Shown here: positions 24,489 to 32,850 of the stretch, piece by piece
Position numbering within the stretch: the stretch's first letter is position 1
Layout: each line of letters starts with the position of its first letter
Assembly (NCBI GenBank): GCA_002359635.1
Contig: DENJ01000050.1
Coordinates: 1-32,850, forward strand
Origin: Burkholderiales bacterium UBA2647
Lineage (GTDB): Bacteria > Pseudomonadota > Gammaproteobacteria > Burkholderiales > Burkholderiaceae_E
Length of the DNA: 32,850 bases
Direction of reading: 5' to 3'
Program-made: the position numbers and the translations under genes
Notes under the pieces: generated by a model
Seen by the model: the letters and a program-made list of their open reading frames with translations, nothing else
What the model was told of the DNA's origin: nothing
Databases searched by the model: none

Positions 24489-25643
24489 TCAATTCAAATC
24501 GATATATTTAATGAATTGATTCTGTCCGTCTTTGACCTGAAAAAGACCAACCTTTTTCGAGGCGACACCGTTTTCCTGGAAATTCATCTGACCGCCGTAG
24601 ACCGAATCAAACTTGGGGTTGGCTTGTAAAGCTGCTCTCATGGTGTCACCATCGACTGTGCCGCCCTTGGCGGCCACGCGTTTGATCAATTCTGCGAGGA
24701 CATAAACGCCCTCGTAGTAGTTCGCAGCATAAAACTCGGGCTTTGCCTTGTAGCGCTCCTCATAGCCCTTTGCAAAAGACATGGACCAGGGATAGTCCGC
24801 GGTCGCCTGAAAATAATCGTTAAGAAAATAATATCCTTCGCCATGCGTGCCGGCAACTTTGGCGTCGTTTCCAGTGTACTCAACACCGATGACCGGTTGT
24901 TTCATCCCAAACTCACGGATTCGTTTGAGGGCAAGGCCGACTTCCGGATTGAACATCCAAAGCATGATGGCATCGGGATTGGATGCCTTGATTTTGGCGA
25001 TTTGGGTGTCCATGTTGCTAATGCCCTGCGGCACCGCTTCAACAGCGGCTATGCTGCCGCCGGATTTTTCCCAGGCCGGATGGACCACCTTCACGATGCT
25101 GTCGCCCGCATCATTCTTCCATTGAATGGCCGCAATCTTTTTTGCACCGAGCGCCTTCGCTTGAAGCGCAGCACCACGGCCTAAATCAGCGGCCAGTGAA
25201 CGGTTATGAACAATGTACTTTGAGACGCCGACCAAAGAGTTCGATACGCCGCCACCATTGATCAAAAAGACTTTGTTTTGGTCGGCAAGTGGCGCTATCG
25301 CCTGCGTTGGCGCGGTAAATGAAGTCATGACCATTTTGACACCGTGGATCGACATCAGACGATTCATGGCTGACACAGCCTCCTGAGCGTTACCGCTTTT
25401 GTGATCTTCGATCACTGCCTCAAGGGGCATACCGTTCACCCCCCCTCTGGCGTTGATTTCGGCGACCGCCTGCTGAATGCCTTGGCTCATCACCGTGCCA
25501 TACCAACTGGCGCCACCGCTCATCGCAAGAATTGCGCCGATTTTGTGGGTTTTAGGATTCTGGCTTTGTGATTGTGCTTCCAAAGCAACCAATCCAACAA
25601 TTAGAGCAATGCCTGAGGCAATGACGGTCCGTCGCTTCTTCAT
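24489..25643 (-). CDS. Periplasmic substrate-binding protein of a Liv-type ABC transporter
   Basis: This 384-residue exported protein has a Sec signal peptide (KKRRTVIASGIALIVGLVAL, then a short AQSQS region). The mature part follows the LivJ/LivK pattern (Peripla_BP_6): HKIGAILAMSGGASWYGTVM, QAVAEINARGGVNGMPLEAVIEDHKSG, TSFTAPTQAIAPLADQNKVF, ISNMDTQIAKIKASNPDAIMLW, and a closing GLFQVKDGQNQFIKYIDL. AGGGGA lies five bases before the ATG. It is the first gene of the operon. Ligand is unknown; many such proteins bind aromatic or aliphatic acids and amides instead of leucine. Confidence 0.93.
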   Translation of the reverse strand: MKKRRTVIASGIALIVGLVALEAQSQSQNPKTHKIGAILAMSGGASWYGTVMSQGIQQAVAEINARGGVNGMPLEAVIEDHKSGNAQEAVSAMNRLMSIHGVKMVMTSFTAPTQAIAPLADQNKVFLINGGGVSNSLVGVSKYIVHNRSLAADLGRGAALQAKALGAKKIAAIQWKNDAGDSIVKVVHPAWEKSGGSIAAVEAVPQGISNMDTQIAKIKASNPDAIMLWMFNPEVGLALKRIREFGMKQPVIGVEYTGNDAKVAGTHGEGYYFLNDYFQATADYPWSMSFAKGYEERYKAKPEFYAANYYEGVYVLAELIKRVAAKGGTVDGDTMRAALQANPKFDSVYGGQMNFQENGVASKKVGLFQVKDGQNQFIKYIDLN

Positions 25644-25873
25644 GAACTTCCCCTAAATATTCGGCATCGAACTTGCGGTTGCAAGACCTTGCTTCATTAT
25701 CGACATGGGCTTGATCAATCGTCAATGAGAGCCATGCCGAGTTCCGCCCAAATGGCCAATCTCTTGCTTGGTATGTTCACGGGGCTGCCGGAAACGGAAT
25801 AGGCATGCATCAGACCTGCCTGATTTCGTGTCATGTTCGTTGCTTTTCGCAGCTGTTCTGGAGTTAGTGTCTT
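25644..25873. other. Divergent intergenic region between the liv operon and the acyl-CoA synthetase operon
   Basis: The largest gap in the window, 230 bases. It contains the liv promoter described separately, whose spacer holds the palindrome TTGATCAA (25711-25718), a natural place for a regulator to bind. On the acyl-CoA synthetase side I see GGAG before its start but no convincing promoter. No small coding frame or RNA gene is apparent. Confidence 0.6.
25696..25725 (-). promoter_or_regulatory. Sigma-70-type promoter of the liv operon
   Basis: On the reverse strand TTGACG (25725-25720) and GATAAT (25701-25696) are 18 bases apart, five of six matches each. Transcription would begin near 25689, giving a leader of about 45 bases before the binding-protein ATG. 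The eight-base palindrome TTGATCAA lies in the spacer. Confidence 0.6.
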
Positions 25874-28159
25874 ATGAGCTTGAAGCCCACCCACGATGCC
25901 GAGGCTGATTACCGTCGCGCCTCCTTGCTAAAAGCCTTTAATCCGCAGTCGATCGTGATCTTCGGCGCCTCGGAAAACCCGAACAAGATCGGTGGCCGAC
26001 CGCTCAAGTTTTTCAGGCAATGCGGCTTTGCCGGTTCAGTGATCCCGATTCACGCAGAGCGTTCTGAAATCCAAGCGTATCGCACGGCGCCATCGATCGA
26101 GGCAATGGATCACAGGCCCGATCTTGCGATTGTGGCTTTGCCTGGTGAGCTTGCCATTGAGTCGGTGCGAAGTTGTGCAAAGGCAGGCGTTAAAAATGCG
26201 ATCGTGATGAGTTCTGGCTTCGGGGAAACCGATGATGAAGGTAAGCAAAGGCAAGCGCGCATGCTCGCGATCGCCGCAGCATCGGGCATGAGGATCATCG
26301 GACCCAATACCCAAGGCATGGCTAATTTCAGTAACGGGATGGTGGCGAGCTTCTCCACGATGTTTATCGAGGCCGCACCCGAAGATGGTCCTGTGGCGGT
26401 GGTCAGTCAGTCAGGGGCGATGAGCGTCGTGCCTTATGGCTTGCTCAGGCAGCGTGGCATCGGCGTACGCTATTCGATCGCTACAGGAAATGATGCCGAT
26501 GTGACGGTTTGTGAGATGGCAGCAGCAGTTGCCCGCGACTCAGAACTTAAGGTCATGCTGCTTTACCTCGAAGGAATACCCGACCCATGGCATTTGGCCG
26601 AGGCCGCAGCGATCGCCCGCGCGCAAGGTATTTACATGATCGCGCTCAAAGCGGGTCGCACGCCTGAAGGTCAACAGGCTGCGAGTTCGCACACCGGGGC
26701 CCTGGCCAACGAAGACAGGGTGGTTGACGCCTTTCTGGAAGCACAGGGTATATGGCGTGCCAACGACATGGTCGAGTTGGTGGCGGCTGTCGAAGTCTAT
26801 TTGCGCGGATGGCGGCCAAAGGGGAAAAAATTGGTCGCGATCAGTAACTCGGGTGCCGCCTGTGTGCAAGCAGCCGATGCGGCGAGTCAGCGTGGGATGG
26901 GTATGGCAAGGCTTGCACCGGGTACGCTTGAAGCACTTGCGGGTATTCTTCCAAAATTTGCAACGATCACCAACCCCATCGACATCACAGCAGCGTTGCT
27001 CTCTAACCCTCATTTGTTTGGCGATATTCTCCCCGTCATTGCAAGAGATCCAGCAGCTGACGGTTTTGTCATCGGCCTGCCTGTGGCAGGTGAAGGCTAT
27101 GACATTGCCTCGATGGCTGCCGACTCGGCACAGCTTTGCAAGGCAACGGGTAAACCGCTGGCCATCGCAGCGCCACAAGCAAGCGTTGCAGCCTATTTTC
27201 GAGCGCAAGACTTGCCCGTATTTGATACCGAGCTTCAGGCGGTCAATGCCTTATCGCAGCTCATGGCCCATCAGTCGATGCTCAATCAGCTGAATGCTCG
27301 GGTTTCGCCTTTGGACGCAAAACAGCAAGCCATGCGGTGGCAACAGCAAGCAAAGCGACAGTCACAACGCGCTCATGAGCAAAGCGTACAAAGCGCACAA
27401 AGCGCAGACCTGTCCTCATCAGCGCTTCGCTGCCTGAATGAGGCGGATTCCTTGGCTTTGTTGGGTGCTGCAGGCATTAATGTGGTTGACCATGCGGTGG
27501 TTCAGTCCCTTGATCAGGCGCTTGAATGGTTTGAAAAGCTGCAGCTGCAAGCGCCCGGTTCCAGCGCCGTGCTCAAAGCTTGCAGCGCGGCGGTTCAACA
27601 CAAGTCCGAGCTTGGCTTGGTGAAACTGCATCTGCGAACCCCGCAGGCGATCAGGGAGGCTTATCAAGAGATTGTTCTCATTGCTGAGAGGACTGGGCTT
27701 ACGCTCGATGGTGTTTTGCTTGCCAAGCAAATCAAGGCGCGGCGTGAAGTCATGATCGGGGCAAGGCGTGATCCTGTTTTTGGCACCGTTATTCTCGCGG
27801 GCGATGGCGGTCTCTATGTTGAAGCCATGCCGGATAGCGTGGTGTTACTGGCGCCTTTCGACGAAGCCTCGATCCGCGCTAAACTTGAGCGTTTGAACAT
27901 CGGCCCCTTGCTTCATGGTGTGCGCGGCGAGCCAGCGTTGGATGTGGGCGCTTGGGTGAAACAGATACGACATGTGGCTGCGGCGATGGATGATGCGAAC
28001 GCCGCTGAAAACATCTCAACCCTCGATCTCAACCCCTTGATGCTTGGCGCTGAAGGGGAGGGTTGTGTGGCGGTCGATGGCCTCATCTGGATTGCGCCCC
28101 GGGTGCAAAATAGGGGTGTCGACGATCTAGCCCAAAGAGGGAGCTTGAATGTCTCATAA
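25874..28159 (+). CDS. NDP-forming acyl-CoA synthetase (acetate-CoA ligase family)
   Basis: This 761-residue protein has the layout of ADP-forming acyl-CoA synthetases fused into one chain. It starts with a CoA-binding Rossmann domain (about 20-150; VIFGASENPNKIGGRPL, IIGPNTQGMANF). Succinyl-CoA-synthetase-like ligase domains follow, with the phosphorylated histidine His273 in SSHTGALA. A glutamine-rich linker holding a nine-base tandem repeat lies near 490-520, then an ATP-grasp domain (LLGAAGINVVDHAV, GVLLAKQIKARREVMIGARRDPVFGTVI, DLNPLML). Such enzymes make acyl-CoA through acyl-phosphate and phosphohistidine steps. GGAG precedes the ATG. The last 11 bases overlap argC, so the two are coupled. 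Acid substrate unknown. Confidence 0.92.
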   Translation: MSLKPTHDAEADYRRASLLKAFNPQSIVIFGASENPNKIGGRPLKFFRQCGFAGSVIPIHAERSEIQAYRTAPSIEAMDHRPDLAIVALPGELAIESVRSCAKAGVKNAIVMSSGFGETDDEGKQRQARMLAIAAASGMRIIGPNTQGMANFSNGMVASFSTMFIEAAPEDGPVAVVSQSGAMSVVPYGLLRQRGIGVRYSIATGNDADVTVCEMAAAVARDSELKVMLLYLEGIPDPWHLAEAAAIARAQGIYMIALKAGRTPEGQQAASSHTGALANEDRVVDAFLEAQGIWRANDMVELVAAVEVYLRGWRPKGKKLVAISNSGAACVQAADAASQRGMGMARLAPGTLEALAGILPKFATITNPIDITAALLSNPHLFGDILPVIARDPAADGFVIGLPVAGEGYDIASMAADSAQLCKATGKPLAIAAPQASVAAYFRAQDLPVFDTELQAVNALSQLMAHQSMLNQLNARVSPLDAKQQAMRWQQQAKRQSQRAHEQSVQSAQSADLSSSALRCLNEADSLALLGAAGINVVDHAVVQSLDQALEWFEKLQLQAPGSSAVLKACSAAVQHKSELGLVKLHLRTPQAIREAYQEIVLIAERTGLTLDGVLLAKQIKARREVMIGARRDPVFGTVILAGDGGLYVEAMPDSVVLLAPFDEASIRAKLERLNIGPLLHGVRGEPALDVGAWVKQIRHVAAAMDDANAAENISTLDLNPLMLGAEGEGCVAVDGLIWIAPRVQNRGVDDLAQRGSLNVS
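27380..27406 (+). repeat. Three-copy nine-base tandem repeat in the acyl-CoA synthetase linker
   Basis: Units CAAAGCGTA, CAAAGCGCA, CAAAGCGCA encode QSV-QSA-QSA between the CoA-ligase and ATP-grasp domains. The frame is kept because nine is a multiple of three. It probably arose by slippage and changes only linker length. Confidence 0.7.
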
Positions 28160-29090
28160 GATCTTCATTGATGGTGAAGCCGGAACGACCGGCCTGCAAA
28201 TTCGCGACTTGCTCGCCGAGGACGCGCGGCTTGAGCTATTACAGATCGACGTCGCTGAGCGAAAAAATCCCGATGTCAAGAAGGCCTTGATGGCCGAAGC
28301 GGACTTGCTTGTTCTTTGCCTACACGATGATGCTGCTCGGGAATCGGTAAGCATGGCTGAGGCTTTGCCGCTTGATCAGCAACCCAGGATCATTGATGCT
28401 TCCAGCGCTCATCGAACGGCGCCGGATTGGGTTTATGGCTTTGCGGAGCTTGAGCCCTCGAAGGCTCAGGCGATTCGCGATGCAAAACGCGTGAGTAATC
28501 CCGGATGTCACGCAAGTGGCGCGATTGCGCTGCTCGCGCCGCTGGTTAAGTCGGGCATCCTGCCAGGGGATTTTCCGCTTTCGATTCATTCGGTTTCGGG
28601 TTATTCGGGCGGTGGCAAGAGCATGATTGAAGCCTACGAGCAGTCCCGGGCACCGCTTTTTGAGCTATACGGACTTGCGCTCAAACACAAACATGTGCCT
28701 GAAATCATGATGCATGCCGGGCTCTCGAGACGGCCGATCTTCGTGCCATCGGTGGGCAATTTCAGACAGGGCATGTTGGTGTCTATACCGTTGCATCTCG
28801 ATGAACTGCCGGCTAGGCCCGGGCTTGTCGATCTTGAGTTATGTTATAGAACGCATTATGATAGCGAGCGTTTTAAGGCACTCGGATTGGAATCTGCGGT
28901 TGAACTCGCCGCAGCGACTGAAGACAGCCGTATTGATGCGCTTGCCACCAATGGCAGCAACCGCATGGAGGTTCGCGTCTACGGGCATGGGGAGCATCGA
29001 CAGGCAGTGCTTGTCGCCCGCTTTGACAACCTGGGCAAGGGCGCGAGCCGGGCTGCGGTGCAAAACATCAGAATGATGCTTGGCCATTGA
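28149..29090 (+). CDS. argC: N-acetyl-gamma-glutamyl-phosphate reductase, type 2
   Basis: ArgC reduces N-acetylglutamyl phosphate to the semialdehyde in arginine synthesis. The 313-residue length, MSHKIFIDGEAGTTGLQI start, IIDASSAHRTAPDWVYGFAEL, SNPGCHASG with the catalytic cysteine Cys120, HSVSGYSGGGKSMIEAYE and KHKHVPEIM match the short type 2 family. GAGGGAG precedes the ATG. The 11-base overlap with an acyl-CoA synthetase is an unusual neighbourhood: no other arginine gene is near. It may be the normal arginine enzyme placed by chance, or it may reduce an acyl-phosphate made in the same operon; sequence alone favours the first. Confidence 0.93.
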   Translation: MSHKIFIDGEAGTTGLQIRDLLAEDARLELLQIDVAERKNPDVKKALMAEADLLVLCLHDDAARESVSMAEALPLDQQPRIIDASSAHRTAPDWVYGFAELEPSKAQAIRDAKRVSNPGCHASGAIALLAPLVKSGILPGDFPLSIHSVSGYSGGGKSMIEAYEQSRAPLFELYGLALKHKHVPEIMMHAGLSRRPIFVPSVGNFRQGMLVSIPLHLDELPARPGLVDLELCYRTHYDSERFKALGLESAVELAAATEDSRIDALATNGSNRMEVRVYGHGEHRQAVLVARFDNLGKGASRAAVQNIRMMLGH

Positions 29091-29117
29091 TCAAGTCGGG
29101 TCTGCAAGGGCATTGAC

Positions 29118-30806
29118 ATGGTGAATCTGGATCCAAAGCCCTACGGCAGCGCAGCGCATGCCATGCTTAAGGTTCTCAGCGAGCATGGCGTTGACCGGGT
29201 TTATCTCGTGCCCGGTGAAAGCTATCTGGGCCTGCTTGATGCACTGAGTGACTTTCCGCAAATCGACGTGGTGAATTGTCGCCATGAAGCAGGCGCAGGC
29301 TTTATGGCTTGTGCCGACGGACGTTTACGGCAGATTCCCGGTGTGCTGATGGTGAGTCGCGGTCCGGGGGCGAGTCACGCAGCGATTGCGATTCACGCAG
29401 CTGAGCAGGACGCTATACCGCTCATCATGATCGTGGGGCAAATACCCAAGGCCGATTTGCGAAAACGTGCTTTCCAGGAGATCGATTACAAGGCGATGTT
29501 CGGTGATATCGCAAAGTGGGTTGAAGAGCCTACCGATCCCGGTCAGCTCGCTGCCGCATGTTGGAAGGCGATCAGGGTTGCATGCAGTGGCCGCCCTGGA
29601 CCGGTCGTGTTGGTGGTACCTGAAGATATCCAGCAGGCTCAGGTTGAGCAGCCCGACTGGAAGCTGCAGCCGAGCGCTGCCACGGTACTGGGTGATCACG
29701 ACGCGCAGCGATTGGCCAATGAACTGCGTCATGCCAAACGACCACTGATCCTCGCAGGGGGTTATCTTGATCGCCCAGGGGGGCGAGAAGTCTTGATCGA
29801 GTTTGCAGAACGCTATCAATGTCCTGTTGTGCTTGCTTTTCGACAACAGGATCTTTTTCCCCACAAGCACCCACTTTTCGCAGGCGATCTCGGTTTAGCG
29901 AACCCGCAAGCCCAAATCGCATGCTTTGAACAGGCCGATCTGATCGTGGCGCTTGGCACTTTGCTTGACGACATCACCACGCAAGGCTACCGATTTCCTC
30001 GTTGGCCGCAGCCGCGGCAAACCTTGGTTCATATTTATCCCGACCCTCAGGTTGTGGGCCAGCATTTCGCAGCGCAGTGGCCTATTGTTGCCGATCCGAT
30101 ACAAATCATGTCGCAACTGATTGCTTGTGTGCCTGGTGTGATTCAATGCGACGCGCGCCGGGCTTGGCAGCGAGACTTATGCCTTCATCGGAAGCAATGG
30201 GCAGCATGGCCGCCGCCGCTTGACTACCCTGATGGCCTCTCATTTGTGGAAGTGGTCAGGGCGCTTGAGCAGCGTGCTCGACCCGATTGGCTGATTTGCC
30301 TGGATGCAGGAACTTTCGCGGCACCCGTTTATCGGCATTGGCGCTTCTCTCCCCCACAACGGTTGTTAGCGCCTCTGGTTGGCGCGATGGGATATGGCAC
30401 ACCTGCAGCGCTTGTTGCTCAAATGCGTATGCCCGAACGGACTGTGGTTTGTCTGCTCGGCGATGGTTGCTTTCAAATGTCGGGACAGGAAATGGTGCTT
30501 GCTGCTGAGCGTCAGTTGCCCGTTCTATTTATTGTCGCAAACAATGCTTCATATGCTTCTATTCGGATTCATCAAGACCGTCACTATCCGGGGCGGCATC
30601 GCGGCACGACGCTGGCTAACCCGGATTTTGTTGGACTCATGCATGCTTATGGTGTGGACGCTGAGGCTGTCGGCAGTTTGCGCGAATTCGAAGCGAGTCT
30701 CGATCGGGTTTTGGCGCGCTGGCAGCATGCCCCAAGCGAGCGTTGTCCCTTTGGCATCGAGGTGAAAACAAGCTTGATCGCAAGCCTGCCTGCGCCAAGC
30801 CATTAA
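29118..30806 (+). CDS. Thiamine-pyrophosphate-dependent enzyme (acetolactate-synthase-like)
   Basis: This 562-residue protein has the three domains of the IlvB/POX family. The N-terminal PYR domain carries the catalytic glutamate Glu57 in NCRHEAGAGFMA, plus SRGPGASHAAIAIHAAEQDAIPLIMI. A central domain follows (LILAGGYLDRPGGREVLIEF). The C-terminal PP domain has the TPP/magnesium motif GDGCFQMSGQEMVLAAERQLPVLFIVANN. Family members decarboxylate or ligate 2-oxo acids. No small regulatory IlvN subunit follows, so it is probably not the main acetolactate synthase. It begins 27 bases after argC. Its stop shares the palindrome TTAA with the facing dehydrogenase stop. Substrate unknown. Confidence 0.92.
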   Translation: MVNLDPKPYGSAAHAMLKVLSEHGVDRVYLVPGESYLGLLDALSDFPQIDVVNCRHEAGAGFMACADGRLRQIPGVLMVSRGPGASHAAIAIHAAEQDAIPLIMIVGQIPKADLRKRAFQEIDYKAMFGDIAKWVEEPTDPGQLAAACWKAIRVACSGRPGPVVLVVPEDIQQAQVEQPDWKLQPSAATVLGDHDAQRLANELRHAKRPLILAGGYLDRPGGREVLIEFAERYQCPVVLAFRQQDLFPHKHPLFAGDLGLANPQAQIACFEQADLIVALGTLLDDITTQGYRFPRWPQPRQTLVHIYPDPQVVGQHFAAQWPIVADPIQIMSQLIACVPGVIQCDARRAWQRDLCLHRKQWAAWPPPLDYPDGLSFVEVVRALEQRARPDWLICLDAGTFAAPVYRHWRFSPPQRLLAPLVGAMGYGTPAALVAQMRMPERTVVCLLGDGCFQMSGQEMVLAAERQLPVLFIVANNASYASIRIHQDRHYPGRHRGTTLANPDFVGLMHAYGVDAEAVGSLREFEASLDRVLARWQHAPSERCPFGIEVKTSLIASLPAPSH

Positions 30807-31663
30807 CCGATCCGCGCCAACATCCCGCCATCGACCGGCATCGCAATACCGGTGATAAAGCGAGCCTCCTCGGAGGCTAGAAACAGTGCCGCATAGGCTA
30901 CATCCATAGCGCCTCCCATCCGGGCCTTAAGAGGCACCTGGGCATCACGCTGCGCAGCGACCGCTTCGCGGGCTATACCTTGTGCTCGCGCACGGGTGTC
31001 CACGGCCATGGGTGTATCGATAAGCCCTGGCAGAATCACATTACAGCGGACGCCATCGGCCGCGTATTGCAAGGCAATTTGTTTGCTGAATTCGATCATT
31101 GCGACTTTGCTCGCCTTGTAGGTCACCCAAGGGTATTGCATGTAAGCAGCGACCGAGGAAATATTAATGATCGACCCGGATTGCTGGGCTTTCATGACTG
31201 GCAAGACGCGCTTACAGGCCATGACGCAGCTGCGCAGATTCACCGCCATGATGTGGTCAAACACCGACTCGCTGAGCCGTTCAACCTGCGCATCACCACC
31301 CGCCACGCTGATGCCGACATTGTTTTGCAACACGTCGATTCGCTTGTGCCGAGCCATGCAATGCCTGATCAGTGCGTCAAGTTCCGCGTCGCTCGCAGCA
31401 TCAACCTTATAAGACTCGGCAGTGCCTCCCTCCCGCTCGATCATGGCTACAGTTTCTTGAGCACTATCCAGGTCGATGTCTGCGGCGATCACGCTTGCGC
31501 CTTCTCGGGCGAAAAGCAGGGCAGAGGCTCTGCCGTTGCCGAGTCCTAGGCCTGGCGACTGGCCGGCACCGATCACAAGTGCAATTTTCCCATCAAGGCG
31601 TGGTGGAGACTTCAGTGAGCTTGCGGCCGCTGGCTTTGTGAGCTCTGAATCGCTTGCTTGCAT
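30803..31663 (-). CDS. Short-chain dehydrogenase/reductase (classical SDR)
   Basis: This 286-residue cytosolic oxidoreductase has a glycine-rich nucleotide site (VIGAGQSPGLGLGNGRA), AADID after the second strand, and NNVG in place of NNAG. The active site is INISSVAAYMQ plus YKASK (Tyr182, Lys186), and VDGGML is near the C-terminus. The acidic residue after strand two suggests NAD preference. The first 20 or so residues are a polar extension. The ATG at 31663 follows AAGGGA at good spacing; an upstream GTG at 31690 would add nine residues. It converges on the TPP-enzyme gene and is divergent from the EamA transporter with 52 bases between starts. Substrate unknown. Confidence 0.9.
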   Translation of the reverse strand: MQASDSELTKPAAASSLKSPPRLDGKIALVIGAGQSPGLGLGNGRASALLFAREGASVIAADIDLDSAQETVAMIEREGGTAESYKVDAASDAELDALIRHCMARHKRIDVLQNNVGISVAGGDAQVERLSESVFDHIMAVNLRSCVMACKRVLPVMKAQQSGSIINISSVAAYMQYPWVTYKASKVAMIEFSKQIALQYAADGVRCNVILPGLIDTPMAVDTRARAQGIAREAVAAQRDAQVPLKARMGGAMDVAYAALFLASEEARFITGIAMPVDGGMLARIG

Positions 31664-31715
31664 GGCCTGTCCCTTTTGGTTGCGCGTCACTTCGCAGGTA
31701 AGCTGTGAGTCTTAC

Positions 31716-32621
31716 ATGCTAGCGGCAATCCGAACCCATCTCGTCTCGCTTTCTGGAAACGCCCGTGGCGTTGCCTCGATGAGTGCCGCCATGGCGGTGT
31801 TCATCATGAATGACGCTTTGGTGAAGCAGGTATCAACCGAGCTGCCCGCTGCGCAGTTAATCGTGGTTCGAGGATTGATGGCGCTCGCTTTGATTCTTGC
31901 CGTCGTGCGCCAAATGGGGGTGCTGAAGCGGATCAACGAGGCCTTTAATCAGCGTGTTCTTGTTCGGGCATGGGTTGAGGCAAGCGCAACCATGCTTTAC
32001 CTGGTCTCGCTTTTTAATTTACCCATCGCGAATGCAACAGCGATCAATCTGGCAACGCCTGTTTTTGTGGTGCTTGCGGCTGCTTTCTGGCTGAAAGAAC
32101 GGGTGAACTGGCTCCGTTGGCTCGTGGTTGTCTTGGGCTTTATCGGCGTGCTGCTTGTGATCCAGCCCCACGAAGCGGGCTTTAACCACTACAGCTTGCT
32201 GGCGCTTGTGGCAACTGCGCTCTATGCCTTGCGCGATATGATCACAAGAGGTATCCCAGCCCGGATTCCATCGATTCTCATTACCTTATCGACCGCTATT
32301 GCGGTGACGCTGCTCGCAGCGATTTGGTCCTTGATTCAAGGTTGGCAGATGCCTAGTCTCGGTGCGCTCTGGCGTTTGCTTGCGGCGGCTTGCTGCTTGT
32401 CGCTGGGCTACTATCTCATCATTGACAGCATGCGGCATGGGGATATGTCTTTTGTAGCGCCCTTTCGCTACAGCGGTCTGGTGTTTGCGGTTGCGATCGG
32501 TTATTGGGTTTGGGGTGACTGGCCAAACCACGTAGCCTGGTTTGGGATCGGTCTGCTCATCTTGTCAGGCATGGCCTTGCTCAAGGAGCAGCGCCTGCTA
32601 AAAAGCGCAGCCGATTCGTGA
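31716..32621 (+). CDS. EamA/DMT family transporter
   Basis: This 301-residue membrane protein has ten predicted helices in two related halves of the drug/metabolite transporter type. The first half includes MAVFIMNDALVKQVSTELPAAQLIVVRGLMAL and LPIANATAINLATPVFVVLAAAFWLKERV, and the second includes MSFVAPFRYSGLVFAVAIGYWVWGDWP. Such proteins usually export small metabolites. The ATG at 31716 is chosen because upstream residues only read antisense through the dehydrogenase gene; the ribosome site is weak. Its stop is 61 bases from the facing MFS stop. Substrate unknown. Confidence 0.9.
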   Translation: MLAAIRTHLVSLSGNARGVASMSAAMAVFIMNDALVKQVSTELPAAQLIVVRGLMALALILAVVRQMGVLKRINEAFNQRVLVRAWVEASATMLYLVSLFNLPIANATAINLATPVFVVLAAAFWLKERVNWLRWLVVVLGFIGVLLVIQPHEAGFNHYSLLALVATALYALRDMITRGIPARIPSILITLSTAIAVTLLAAIWSLIQGWQMPSLGALWRLLAAACCLSLGYYLIIDSMRHGDMSFVAPFRYSGLVFAVAIGYWVWGDWPNHVAWFGIGLLILSGMALLKEQRLLKSAADS

Positions 32622-32682
32622 TTGCAGCAGCAAAACGCCTGATCACAGGTTTACAAAACGCTTCATCGCGAAAACAAGATGC

Positions 32683-32850
32683 TTAGCTTGCAGGTGCCTG
32701 GGGCTTTCTGGCGAGCCAGAAAAACACCGAGCCCAAACCGGCTAGACCTGCGAGCACCGTAAAGCCCGAGCGATAGTGGCCGGTGAGATCAGCAAAGGCG
32801 CCAGCGACCAAGGGGCCGCCGATTTGACCGATCATGATGATGATGCCCGA
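32683..32850 (-). CDS. MFS transporter, C-terminal fragment
   Basis: The reverse strand is open from the window edge to a TAA at 32685-32683, giving 55 residues. It reads IGQIGGPLVAGAFADLTGHY, then a hydrophobic helix (GFTVLAGLAGLGSVFFWLA) and a short polar tail RKPQAPAS. This GPLxAGxxxDxTGxY pattern followed by a last helix is typical of the end of major facilitator superfamily permeases. The rest lies outside the window. Confidence 0.75.
   Translation of the reverse strand, partial: SGIIIMIGQIGGPLVAGAFADLTGHYRSGFTVLAGLAGLGSVFFWLARKPQAPAS

Noticed and set aside
26540..27208. 222-codon open frame on the reverse strand inside the acyl-CoA synthetase gene
   Set aside because: It is antisense to conserved ligase-domain sequence, its protein is rich in Cys, Arg and His without any recognisable motif, and it has no ribosome site.
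31476..31715. 80-residue upstream extension of the EamA transporter
   Set aside because: It is Pro/Arg/Ser-rich, runs antisense through the dehydrogenase gene and has no family support.

Overview
The window looks like ordinary chromosome from a free-living Gram-negative bacterium, most likely a betaproteobacterium of the order Burkholderiales. This is inferred from gene content: an Entner-Doudoroff set (zwf, edd, eda), malate synthase G, a Liv-type branched-chain amide/amino-acid ABC transporter, a type 2 ArgC, many CoA-handling enzymes, and a TonB-dependent outer-membrane receptor. Genes are densely packed on both strands. I see 21 complete protein genes plus one fragment at each edge. I see no rRNA, tRNA, CRISPR array, insertion sequence or phage gene, and no gene-free stretch longer than about 230 bases.

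Layout. 1-128 (-): first 42 residues of a Tat-exported protein. 196-2809 (+): a CaiB/BaiF CoA-transferase overlapping a MATE exporter. 2888-3517 (-): a nu-class-like glutathione transferase with a clear terminator. 3667-4413 (+): a class II aldolase/adducin-fold protein. 8368 down to 4415 (-): a tight four-gene run of TonB receptor, cupin, LpxB-N-terminal-like membrane protein and luciferase-like oxidoreductase. 8527-10988 (+): edd and eda, meeting zwf (12445-10985, -) tail to tail. 12493-14157 (+): a phytoene-dehydrogenase-like flavoprotein whose end overlaps glcB (16328-14103, -).

18338-16452 (-): an AidB-like acyl-CoA dehydrogenase, divergent from a thiolase-fold protein and its DUF35 zinc-ribbon partner (18402-20002, +). 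25643 down to 19977 (-): a liv operon (binding protein, LivH, a fused LivM-LivG, LivF), followed by a PRISE-type reductase. 25874-30806 (+): an NDP-forming acyl-CoA synthetase, argC and a TPP-dependent enzyme. 31663-30803 (-): a short-chain dehydrogenase, divergent from an EamA transporter (31716-32621, +). 32683-32850 (-): the end of an MFS transporter.

How the genes fit together. Zwf, Edd and Eda would convert glucose-6-phosphate to pyruvate and glyceraldehyde-3-phosphate, but 6-phosphogluconolactonase is not in the window. GlcB condenses glyoxylate with acetyl-CoA. The CoA-transferase, acyl-CoA dehydrogenase, thiolase-fold/DUF35 pair, PRISE reductase, liv transporter and acyl-CoA synthetase together suggest uptake and beta-oxidation-like breakdown of an organic acid or isoprenoid/steroid-like acid. 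That substrate is a guess.

Nothing here is a clearly new system. The parts most worth a second look are the cysteine-less thiolase with DUF35, the LivM-LivG fusion with an altered ABC signature, the receptor-cupin-LpxB-N operon, and the acyl-CoA synthetase/ArgC/TPP-enzyme operon.
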